30,458 nucleotides of DNA from an uncultured Sutterella sp. (GTDB lineage: Bacteria; Pseudomonadota; Gammaproteobacteria; Burkholderiales; Burkholderiaceae_F), in the NCBI GenBank assembly GCA_900546995.1, contig URFF01000015.1:1-30458 (forward strand), written 5' to 3'. Below the pieces are notes generated by a model that worked only from the letters and a program-made list of their open reading frames with translations, was not told the origin of the DNA and made no database searches. Position numbers and translations under genes: made by a program. Numbering within the stretch: position 1 is the first letter of the stretch; every line of letters starts with the position of its first letter. This document shows, in pieces, positions 6,992-13,235 of the stretch.

Positions 6992-8323
6992 ATGGACAAT
7001 TGGTTTAATGTTTTGTGTCTTTTGGCATTGATTTTATTAAATGGCGTTTTCGCAATGAGCGAAATCGCTCTGGTGACTAGCCGTAAACCCCGATTGCAGG
7101 TAAGAATTGATGAAGGCAATCGCGGTGCGAAAGTCGCGATGCGGCTCAATGAAGAACCCACTCGGGCGCTATCAGCCATTCAAGTGGGGATTACATCCAT
7201 TGGTATTCTCTCGGGTATTGTGGGCGAAGCGGCGCTCGCCACACCGGTGGCTGCGTGGTTAAACGCCGAATTTGATATCCCGATGGAAACGGCGCGTTTT
7301 GCAGGGCTTTTACTTGTGGTGGTGTTGGTGACCTATTTCTCCATTGTGTTAGGCGAATTGGTGCCAAAGCGCCTCGGGCAGATGAACCCGGAAGGCGTGG
7401 CTTGCCGCATTGCGCCCCCCATTAATTTCTTAGCCGTTTTAATGGCGCCCTTTGTGAAACTGCTCTCTGTGTCAACGGATTTGCTTTTGAAACTTTTCGG
7501 CAAAAAGGGCGATGAGGAACAGGGCGTGACCGAAGAAGAAATTCATGCCATCATCGACGAAGGCAGTGAAACAGGTGCCATTGAAGAACAAGAACGTGAC
7601 ATGGTTCGAAATGTTTTCCGGCTAGACGATCGGACGGTCGCCTCCTTGATGACGCCGAGAAGCGAAGTGGAGTGGATCGACTTGCAAGAAGAGACCCGAG
7701 CCAATGTCGCAAAGCTTTTGAATTCTAGGCACTCGCGCTTACCGATCGCGGACGGCTCTTTAGACGATATCAAAGGCTTTTGCTCGACGCGTTACTTGTT
7801 GCAGCAAATCGTTGAAAACGGGCACGTGGATTTCACGAGCAAAATGGCCTCAGTACTTTATGTGCCGGAGTCTTTGAGCGGTTTGGAACTTTTGGAAAAC
7901 TTCCGTACCAACGACGTCCCGGTGGCAATCGTAGTGGATGAATACGGCACCGTGCAGGGGTTGGTGAGCCCTCGTGACGTTTTGGAAGCCATTGCCGGGG
8001 AATTTAAACCCGAACCCGGTGAGGAAGCTTGGGCTGTCGAGCGTGATGACGGCTCGTGGCTTTTAGACGGCATGATGCCTTCGCCCGAGCTTAAAGATCA
8101 TTTGGAATTAAAGAATCTGCCTCAGGAAGAAGCAGGGCGCTATAACACATTGGCTGGGATGATCATCTGGATGACCGGCCACTTGCCGAAAACCGGTGAT
8201 GTGGTGACCTGGCAGGGATGGCGCTTTGAAGTGGTGGATATGGACGGCAGGCGCATTGATAAGGTGCTGGTTTCCAAGCTGCCGGAGGACAGCGAAGCAG
8301 TTCAAGAATCGGACGTGAAGTAG
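6992..8323 (+). CDS. CNNM/CorC-type membrane protein (DUF21-CBS pair-CorC_HlyC)
   Basis: This integral membrane protein belongs to the hemolysin-C/CorC/CNNM (UPF0053) family, implicated in Mg2+ or Co2+ transport or resistance. It has about three to four N-terminal membrane segments (DUF21 domain, roughly residues 1-190, starting with LCLLALILLNGVFAMSEIAL and containing ELVPKRLGQMNPEGVA). A cytosolic CBS pair follows (about residues 210-335, MTPRSEVEWID and VVDEYGTVQGLVSPRDVLEAI), then a C-terminal CorC_HlyC domain (WLLDGMMPSPEL, GWRFEVVDMDGRRIDKVLV). The ATG at 6992 is preferred over an in-frame TTG at 6980 that overlaps pncC; its ribosome-binding site is weak, suggesting coupling. The exact substrate is not inferable. 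Confidence 0.88.
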   Translation: MDNWFNVLCLLALILLNGVFAMSEIALVTSRKPRLQVRIDEGNRGAKVAMRLNEEPTRALSAIQVGITSIGILSGIVGEAALATPVAAWLNAEFDIPMETARFAGLLLVVVLVTYFSIVLGELVPKRLGQMNPEGVACRIAPPINFLAVLMAPFVKLLSVSTDLLLKLFGKKGDEEQGVTEEEIHAIIDEGSETGAIEEQERDMVRNVFRLDDRTVASLMTPRSEVEWIDLQEETRANVAKLLNSRHSRLPIADGSLDDIKGFCSTRYLLQQIVENGHVDFTSKMASVLYVPESLSGLELLENFRTNDVPVAIVVDEYGTVQGLVSPRDVLEAIAGEFKPEPGEEAWAVERDDGSWLLDGMMPSPELKDHLELKNLPQEEAGRYNTLAGMIIWMTGHLPKTGDVVTWQGWRFEVVDMDGRRIDKVLVSKLPEDSEAVQESDVK

Positions 8324-8468
8324 ATCTGTTTGCCCTGCCCAATATCATGGAAATCAGGTGATCAGCAAACGATATATTGAAGAACAAAGCGCACTGCAGC
8401 ATTCGATTAACATTGGTGTTCCTTGCTTACATTCCCAGCATTAATGCCGGGGGTTTGCAGAGCATTTG

Positions 8469-8497
8469 TTAATAAGGTCTTTCTATGACCTTGTTAA
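8469..8497. repeat. Near-perfect inverted repeat (dyad 1 in 8.3-8.9 kb spacer)
   Basis: TTAATAAGGTC at 8469-8479 and GACCTTGTTAA at 8487-8497 pair in 10 of 11 positions around a 7-base spacer. No T-tract follows, so an operator or an RNA hairpin is more likely than a terminator. Confidence 0.55.
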
Positions 8498-8528
8498 TCA
8501 TAATGGTCAAGCTATTCAATATTTGGCA

Positions 8529-8552
8529 GTTTGTATATTATGTTATACAAAC
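8529..8552. promoter_or_regulatory. Perfect inverted repeat, candidate operator (dyad 2)
   Basis: GTTTGTATA (8529-8537) and TATACAAAC (8544-8552) form a perfect 9-bp dyad with a 6-base spacer, the geometry of a helix-turn-helix dimer site. It lies about 70 bases upstream of a possible small ORF at 8625. The binding protein is unknown. Confidence 0.5.
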
Positions 8553-8624
8553 AAGAAGCTTTGTTTGAGCAATGTATGTTATTACAACGGATAATATAAG
8601 CTTCAAGGAGTGAACAGAGATAGT

Positions 8625-8750
8625 ATGTGGTCGTTTCATAAATTTTATAAAGTGCTCTTTATAAGACGACGGCGCATCCGGAAAGTTCTATGGTCAAAGC
8701 GTTTCGAAACATTAAAGGCGGATCGTTTGAAAGAGGACCAGGGGCCTTAA
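8625..8750 (+). CDS. Possible small basic ORF, 41 residues, unrecognised
   Basis: An ATG at 8625 opens a 41-codon frame rich in Arg and Lys (it starts MWSFHKFYKVLFIRRRRIRK and ends DQGP), unrelated to any family I recognise. AAGGAG at 8605-8610 is 14 bases upstream, longer than ideal, and an in-frame GTG overlaps it. TTGAGC (8565-8570) and GATAAT (8590-8595) resemble promoter hexamers but are 19 bp apart. It is the only plausible coding signal in the 550-base gap between the CorC-like gene and the reverse-strand reductase. Chance is a real alternative. Confidence 0.25.
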   Translation: MWSFHKFYKVLFIRRRRIRKVLWSKRFETLKADRLKEDQGP

Positions 8751-8823
8751 TTTGTTTGACCGATAAACCTCAGTATATCGAAAAGGATGTCATCGCCCAT
8801 TCGGTGTTTGACCTTTAAATGCC

Positions 8824-8857
8824 AAAAAAAGAGCTCCTCACAATCGAAGAGCTCCTT
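8824..8857 (-). terminator. Intrinsic terminator of the cupin-reductase operon
   Basis: Read on the minus strand, AAGGAGCTC (plus 8857-8849) pairs with GAGCTCTTT (plus 8836-8828, one G-U pair) and is followed by a run of seven T. It lies about 20 bases past the stop of the reverse-strand reductase gene. Confidence 0.75.
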
Positions 8858-8876
8858 TTCGTTTTGAATTGGTCTG

Positions 8877-9554
8877 CTATTTTTGCATGGTATAACGGGC
8901 CCAAATCGTACCCCGACCGACCTTTTGAACGTCTTTGAGGTCCAAGAGGAAGGGTTTCGCATCAGCACGGATACCGTCATAAACGGCTGCCATTCCAGCC
9001 CGACCGTCAATGGCCGCACTCATCATGATGCTCACTTCATCGACAAGACTGGCTTCAACCATGGCGCCGTTAAGGTGACCGCCACCGGCAAGGACAACGC
9101 GTTGCACGCCGAATTGTTCACGCAAAATACTGAGAGCTCGGGTTAGATCCACCGTGTTTTCGCCTTCGGCAATCCAGGAAATGCCTTTTTTGATTAGGTA
9201 ATCAAGATAGGCCATCGGGCAAGAGCGGCTCGTCATCACTAAGATGGGGCGCCCGTCAATGCGATTGGTCGGGTATTGCAACTTTCCGTGAGAATCCACC
9301 ACGATGGAGAAGTCGTGATCGTCACCGGCCGCATACCAATTGGCGCGACCGACCGGAGTGTCATCCTCAGCTACAAAGGGGTCAGGTAATGCGTAGTGCA
9401 TCTCGGCGGTCGTACGGCCCACCATTTGAGTCGGGCAGTTGAGCGTTTCCATCGCATCGTAATAGACTTGACTGTCTTCAATGAGTTCGGTCATGGCGCA
9501 GTCGATGCGACCATCAACCGACATCATCATGTGAGAAATTACATAAGGTTTCAT
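8877..9554 (-). CDS. RibD_C/dihydrofolate-reductase-like NAD(P)H reductase
   Basis: The 225-residue cytosolic protein belongs to the RibD C-terminal (DHFR-fold) reductase family. Visible features are VISHMMMSVDGRID at the N-terminus, a VGRTTAEMHY segment, the nucleotide-binding stretch RVVLAGGGHLNGAMVEASLVDEVS typical of RibD_C, and a short C-terminal strand ending IWARYTMQK. Stand-alone members are often annotated dihydrofolate reductase family protein; real substrates are largely unknown and it need not act in riboflavin synthesis. It lies 23 bases downstream of the cupin gene on the same strand and is followed by a terminator, so the two form an operon under the tandem operators near 10.2 kb. 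Confidence 0.8.
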   Translation of the reverse strand: MKPYVISHMMMSVDGRIDCAMTELIEDSQVYYDAMETLNCPTQMVGRTTAEMHYALPDPFVAEDDTPVGRANWYAAGDDHDFSIVVDSHGKLQYPTNRIDGRPILVMTSRSCPMAYLDYLIKKGISWIAEGENTVDLTRALSILREQFGVQRVVLAGGGHLNGAMVEASLVDEVSIMMSAAIDGRAGMAAVYDGIRADAKPFLLDLKDVQKVGRGTIWARYTMQK

Positions 9555-9577
9555 GGCTGTAGAAACTCCGTTAACTG

Positions 9578-9979
9578 CTATTTGAGTTTGTTATAGTCCT
9601 CGTCGCTTACCGCTTCAAGCCACTCGTTTGACGCACCTTCGGCGGGCACTTCAATCGCTAAGTGACAGAACCAGGCATCTTTGGCGGCACCGTGCCAATG
9701 CTTGACTTCCGGTGGGATGTTGACGACGTCGCCCACTTTCAGTTCCAGAGCGGGTTTGCCCCATTCCTGGTAGTAACCGCGACCGCCCGTGACTAAAAGA
9801 ATTTGGCCACCCTTGTGGTGAATGTGCCAGTTGTTGCGGCAGCCCGGTTCAAAGGTGACGTTACCGACGGCAACGCCTTTGAGCGAGAGCATGTTGAGAT
9901 AACTCTGACCGACAAAATATTTAGCATACGCATCATTTTTCGGACCACGGGCAAAAGGACTTAATTTTTCTTCCGACAT
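9578..9979 (-). CDS. Cupin domain protein
   Basis: This small single-domain cupin (133 residues from the preferred start) has a metal-binding motif 1 of the type G-x5-H-x-H (CRNNWHIHHKGGQILLVTGG) and motif 2 (GDVVNIPPEVKHWHGAAKD). Such proteins act as isomerases, dioxygenases or stress-response enzymes; the specific reaction cannot be read from sequence. The frame opens upstream to 10030, but GAGG six bases before the second of two adjacent ATGs (9982 and 9979) supports 9979. The reductase gene follows 23 bases downstream. Family confidence is high, function unknown. Confidence 0.82.
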   Translation of the reverse strand: MSEEKLSPFARGPKNDAYAKYFVGQSYLNMLSLKGVAVGNVTFEPGCRNNWHIHHKGGQILLVTGGRGYYQEWGKPALELKVGDVVNIPPEVKHWHGAAKDAWFCHLAIEVPAEGASNEWLEAVSDEDYNKLK

Positions 9980-10188
9980 CATATTCCTCACAAACATATT
10001 TCGTACAGATGAGCTCAGCATAGTGAGCATTTAAATACTTTTCTTCGAATCAAAATTTAGCGAAAGATTGCCCGATCGGATCACCGAATGCCGTCAAATT
10101 CTTGCCTGTTGCTCTCAATTTCTCATTGAAAAACGTTATTTTTCTGGATTGCTTTTAACTCAACTCTTTTAAACCTTGCATTTTAAAT

Positions 10189-10233
10189 TACTCAATAGAC
10201 TGAGTAGTTTTACTCAATCGATTGAGTAAAACT
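10189..10233. promoter_or_regulatory. Two tandem palindromic operators upstream of the cupin operon
   Basis: The pattern TACTCA-N6-TGAGTA occurs twice, at 10189-10206 and 10211-10228, with centres 22 bp apart (about two helical turns). The second copy sits inside a perfect 28-bp palindrome (10206-10233). On the minus strand, TTGAGT of the first copy (plus 10190-10195) lies 16-17 bp from TTTAAA, a plausible -35/-10 pair for the cupin-reductase operon. A bound repressor could therefore block that promoter. The regulator is not encoded in the visible neighbourhood. Confidence 0.6.
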
Positions 10234-10296
10234 GAAATTGGAATGGCAAAAAATGAGCGTTAAACTTTGACCACTGAGTGGAAAACAATCGAGGTG

Positions 10297-10326
10297 TGTT
10301 ATGATCGTATTGCAATTGTATTGCAA
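10297..10326 (+). promoter_or_regulatory. relB promoter -10 and direct-repeat operator
   Basis: TATGAT at 10300-10305, preceded by TGT (extended -10 form), lies about 35 bases before the relB ATG. Immediately after it, GTATTGCAA occurs twice (10307-10315 and 10318-10326) with an 11-bp period. This placement fits a RelB autoregulatory operator. Confidence 0.5.
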
Positions 10327-10338
10327 ACGAGATTGTCT

Positions 10339-10584
10339 ATGTCTAGCGCAACGATTTCTTTTCGTATCCCCCTAGAAGTGAAGAATTCCGTGAAGCCCAT
10401 TCTGGAAGCCAATGGAATGAGTGTTTCCGAACTTTGTCAAAGTGTTTTGGAGTATGTAGCGGAAACAGGAAAAATTCCTGTCAAAAGAGAGTTATTGAGC
10501 GAAGAAGATCGTGAACTGATTAGATTGACTCTTGAACGCTTAACCGAACCCGGTTCGATTCCTGTGAAACTAGAGGATCTTTAA
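10339..10584 (+). CDS. relB: RelB/DinJ-family antitoxin
   Basis: RelB antitoxins neutralise the ribosome-dependent RNase RelE and repress their own operon. The ATG at 10339 gives 81 residues beginning MSSATISFRIPLEVKN, the ribbon-helix-helix N-terminus of the family, followed by GMSVSELCQSVLEYVAETGKIP. The C-terminal LLSEEDRELIRLTLERL and the final LEDL resemble the toxin-binding tail of E. coli RelB closely. An upstream in-frame TTG (10267) would add 24 residues without family similarity and overlap the promoter. The stop codon overlaps the ATG of the toxin remnant (TAATG at 10582-10586). This gene appears intact although its partner is broken. Confidence 0.88.
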   Translation: MSSATISFRIPLEVKNSVKPILEANGMSVSELCQSVLEYVAETGKIPVKRELLSEEDRELIRLTLERLTEPGSIPVKLEDL

Positions 10585-10835
10585 TGCCTTATTAGCTTGA
10601 GTTCAAGCCGACAGTCTTGAAAGAGTGGTCCAAATTAGATAACACGGTCAAATCGATCTTCAAGAAGAAACTGGAAGCGATTTTAAATGAGCAAAAAATC
10701 GAGTCAAACCGTTTGTCAGGTTTGCCGAATTGCTACAAGATTAGACTTCGTTCTTTGGGTTATCGGCTAGTCTGCCAGGTCGATGACTGTCGTATTGTTG
10801 TCCTCGTTCTTGCCGTCGGAAAAAGAGAACGTTGA
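10584..10835 (+). pseudogene. relE: RelE toxin, inactivated by early stop and C-terminal loss
   Basis: From the ATG overlapping the antitoxin stop, the frame reads MPY, then TAG, then LEFKPTVLKEWSKLD and onward. It is colinear with E. coli RelE residue by residue, with codon 4 replaced by an amber stop. After the stop the frame retains Lys52, Arg61 and Arg81 (GKRER), while Lys54 is Arg. It ends at codon 84, before the catalytic Tyr87. In the +1 frame, sequence up to 10926 includes EAYEKAKDQVLRRR, which resembles the missing RelE tail, suggesting a shift or insertion. A TTG at 10617 could start a shortened product, but it would lack the first strand and Tyr87. The toxin is therefore probably inactive. 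Confidence 0.8.
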
Positions 10836-10969
10836 AGCTCCCTCGAATGAAGTCAGAGGTTTGCGGCGCTATGTTCTATCAGAAGCCTACGAAAAGGCAA
10901 AAGATCAAGTTTTAAGGAGGCGCTGAAAGCCAATATGGACTTTGGCAACACCTCCATTTAAACCGTTTT

Positions 10970-11788
10970 TTAGAGACCGCGAGCCTGATTGATTTTTGTC
11001 ATCGTTTCTTTAGCGACACGAGCAGCCGCTTCAGTGAAGTCTTCTTTCTGAGAAGCATAGAGAATGGCGCGGCTTGAATTAATCATCATCCCGGTGCCGT
11101 TAGCCGTGATACCGGCATTCACGCAAGCGTGGACATCACCGCCTTGCGCACCGACACCGGGAACCAAAAGCGGCATATCGCCTACGATTTTGCGGACTTC
11201 GCTGATTTCATGTGGGTAGGTTGCACCGACCACTAAACCTAACTGACCGTTTTTATTCCAGGGGCCGCTTGCTAAGGCTGCGACGTGTTGATAAATCGGC
11301 TTGTCGCCAGCCATGAGCATTTGAATGTCATTGCCGCCCGGGTTGGAGGTGCGGCAAAGTAAAATCGCACCGCGATCTTCATACTCAAGGTAAGGTTCGA
11401 CCGAGTCAAAGCCCATGTAAGGCGATAAGGTGACGGCATCGGCGCCGTATCGCTCGTAGGCTTCGCGAGCGTAGTGTTTGGCCGTTGAACCAATGTCACC
11501 TCGTTTGGAGTCTAAAACCACTGGAATGCTCGGATGGTTTTGATGAATGTAAGCGATAATGGCCTGAAGCTCGTCTTCAGCTCCGCAGGAAGCAAAGTAA
11601 GCAATCTGAGGTTTAAAAGCACAGGCAAAAGGTGCCGTCGCATCAACAATGGCCGTGCAAAATGCGTAAATACGGTCGGGTTGATCTTTTAAGTGGGCCG
11701 GGAAACGGTTCACGTCCGGATCAAGTCCCACACAAAGCAATGATTGACTTTCATTCCAACGGTTTTGAAGTTTTTCAATAAAGGTCAT
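10970..11788 (-). CDS. pyrF: Orotidine-5'-phosphate decarboxylase (type 2)
   Basis: PyrF decarboxylates OMP to UMP, the last step of pyrimidine synthesis. The 272-residue length and the LDSKRGDIGSTAKHYA motif (Lys95 with neighbouring Asp) identify the type 2 (longer) subfamily. Other features are LCVGLDPD near the N-terminus and LVPGVGAQGGD at the phosphate-binding loop. The ATG at 11788 is preceded by GGGG at 6 bases and is preferred to an in-frame TTG at 11800. In Betaproteobacteria pyrF is often found beside the thiL-pgpA-pncC group; here it is separated by the accessory stretch 8.3-10.9 kb and reversed. Confidence 0.94.
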   Translation of the reverse strand: MTFIEKLQNRWNESQSLLCVGLDPDVNRFPAHLKDQPDRIYAFCTAIVDATAPFACAFKPQIAYFASCGAEDELQAIIAYIHQNHPSIPVVLDSKRGDIGSTAKHYAREAYERYGADAVTLSPYMGFDSVEPYLEYEDRGAILLCRTSNPGGNDIQMLMAGDKPIYQHVAALASGPWNKNGQLGLVVGATYPHEISEVRKIVGDMPLLVPGVGAQGGDVHACVNAGITANGTGMMINSSRAILYASQKEDFTEAAARVAKETMTKINQARGL

Positions 11789-11814
11789 AAGTCGCCCCAA
11801 AAATGTTTTTCAAC

Positions 11815-11820
11815 ATTATA
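11815..11820 (-). promoter_or_regulatory. pyrF -10 element
   Basis: A perfect TATAAT on the minus strand lies 27 bases upstream of the pyrF ATG. No convincing -35 hexamer is visible at 16-18 bp. Confidence 0.45.
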
Positions 11821-11908
11821 ACGGGCTTGGTTTCTCAGACATAGTTGGGGCAAATCGTTTATTTACTCGACTGAATGTTAAATAGTTTGTTTGAAGACTT
11901 GGTGACTG

Positions 11909-11993
11909 AAGTGGGAACGAAGTGGGAACCGTTCCCACTTCGTTCCCACTTATCGCAAAATCGTTCCCACTTCTCCTGATTTCGTTCTCACTT
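11909..11993. repeat. Cluster of six 11-bp repeats, including a 43-nt palindrome
   Basis: The unit AAGTGGGAACG occurs at 11909 and 11920 (the second with a final C). Its reverse complement CGTTCCCACTT occurs at 11930, 11941 and 11962, and with one change at 11983. The first four units make a perfect 21-bp inverted repeat around one base (11909-11951). Reverse units are spaced 11, 21 and 21 bp apart. The cluster lies in the pyrF-his divergent spacer, whose only other recognised contents are the pyrF -10 element and the his leader. Confidence 0.8.
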
Positions 11994-12062
11994 AACGGTG
12001 ACTCGGAGAAAAAATTTGCCTTTTCTAGTTTCTTTTGTGTAGGCAGGCTGAGTTCAGCGTGA

Positions 12063-12068
12063 CATAAT
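12063..12068 (+). promoter_or_regulatory. Candidate his operon -10 element
   Basis: CATAAT at 12063-12068 is positioned to start transcription about 30 bases before the his leader peptide. The -35 (TAGGCA at 12040-12045, 17-bp spacing) is weak. Confidence 0.35.
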
Positions 12069-12104
12069 GAAAGACATCCCATTGTTGGATTAAGACTTTT
12101 TATC

Positions 12105-12155
12105 ATGAGTGTTTTATTTGTTGCCTTTTGCCATCAACACCATTCGCTTGAGTAG
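12105..12155 (+). CDS. hisL: his operon leader peptide
   Basis: A 16-codon ORF encodes MSVLFVAFCHQHHSLE with a His-Gln-His-His run at codons 10-13, placed at the start of the first of several competing hairpins before hisG. This is the arrangement of ribosome-stalling leader peptides in his attenuation. The E. coli leader has seven His in a row; here there are three of four. No strong ribosome-binding site is visible. Confidence 0.75.
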   Translation: MSVLFVAFCHQHHSLE

Positions 12156-12270
12156 TCTCTGGCGGATGGGTGGTGTGCGCCGGAAGACGAAAAGAGCTTT
12201 CGGCGGCAACTCATAAAGAACCCTATCAATAAAGCCTCCGAAAAGCATCTTTTCGGGGGCTTTTCTCTTT
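12138..12270 (+). promoter_or_regulatory. his attenuator with competing hairpins and terminator
   Basis: Segments A-F can be drawn as in the enteric his attenuator. A:B pairs 12138-12147 with 12162-12172 and overlaps the His codons. C:D pairs 12178-12186 with 12197-12205 (9 bp, one G-U). E:F is the terminator, 12231-12245 with 12249-12263 (15 bp, one G-U, 3-base loop), followed by TCTCTTT. Alternative pairings are B:C (12159-12164 with 12178-12183) and D:E (12196-12207 with 12234-12246). Stalling at His codons would free B, favour B:C and D:E, and prevent the terminator. Confidence 0.78.
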
Positions 12271-12321
12271 AAAGCCATTCTTTCGGACAAGCAAAAGCGG
12301 ATTTTTAGAAAGGAAGAAAAA

Positions 12322-13224
12322 ATGGCTGAAACAATTAATCGGTTACGGATCGCACTGCAAAAGTCCGGTCGATTATCCGACGATTCCTTTGATCTTTTGC
12401 AAAAAGCGGGGTTAAAGGTGCGCGTACGTTCGCAGCGCCTCATAGCGCTTGCGGAAAACTTTCCCGTTGAAGTGCTTCTGGTTCGAGACGATGACATCCC
12501 GGGCCTAGTCATGGACGGTACAGTGGACTTGGGCATTGTGGGGGAAGGGGTGTTGGAAGAGACGAAACTCAGCCGAGCCGCACAAGGATTAAATGCCTCC
12601 TACAGAGTGTGTCGGCGGCTCGATTTCGGTGAGTGTCGCCTCTCAATCGCAATTGCCCAAGACTGGACTTGGCAAGGACCGCAGGACTTGGAAGGAAAAC
12701 GGGTGGCGACTTCATTTCCTCAGCTTCTGATGCGCTGGATGCGGGAAAGGAACGTGCAGTTAAAACCCTGCCTTTTAACCGGGTCGGTGGAAATTGCGCC
12801 TCGAGCGGGGTTAGCTGATGCGATTTGTGATCAAGTCTCAACCGGCGCAACACTGGAAGCCAACGGGTTGAAAGAAGCGGAGGTGGTGTTTGAGTCCAAA
12901 GCCTGCTTAATTGAACGAGTCGGTGATTTTGATCGCGAAAAGCGAGCGCTCATTGACATGCTACTAACCCGTATTGACGGCATTTTGATGGCCCGTGGGT
13001 CAAAGTACATCATGCTTCATGCCCCTAAAGACAAAATCGACGAGGTGGTGAAACTGTTGCCTGGGGCGGAGCACCCGACGCTACTGCCCATGGCCGATGA
13101 CGACTCCAAGATTGTCATGCATATGGTGAGCCGTGAAACGCTTTTCTGGGAAACGATGGAAAAGTTAAAGGCGCTTGGTGCGAGCTCCATTTTGGTTTTA
13201 CCGATTGAAAAGATGTTGAAATAG
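12322..13224 (+). CDS. hisG: ATP phosphoribosyltransferase, long form
   Basis: HisG catalyses the first step of histidine synthesis, joining ATP and PRPP, and is feedback-inhibited by histidine. At 300 residues this is the long, self-sufficient form with a C-terminal regulatory ACT-like domain (about residues 225-300, YIMLHAPKDKIDEVVKLLPG), as in enteric bacteria, rather than the short form that needs HisZ. N-terminal motifs include LRIALQKSGRL, DDIPGLVMDGTVDLGIVGEGVLEE, and RVATSFPQLLMRW; the PRPP loop region GLADAICDQVSTGATLEANGL is clear. GAAAGGAAG lies upstream of the ATG. It is preceded by the his attenuator and heads an eight-gene operon. Confidence 0.95.
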   Translation: MAETINRLRIALQKSGRLSDDSFDLLQKAGLKVRVRSQRLIALAENFPVEVLLVRDDDIPGLVMDGTVDLGIVGEGVLEETKLSRAAQGLNASYRVCRRLDFGECRLSIAIAQDWTWQGPQDLEGKRVATSFPQLLMRWMRERNVQLKPCLLTGSVEIAPRAGLADAICDQVSTGATLEANGLKEAEVVFESKACLIERVGDFDREKRALIDMLLTRIDGILMARGSKYIMLHAPKDKIDEVVKLLPGAEHPTLLPMADDDSKIVMHMVSRETLFWETMEKLKALGASSILVLPIEKMLK

Positions 13225-13235
13225 GGAGAGGGAAA

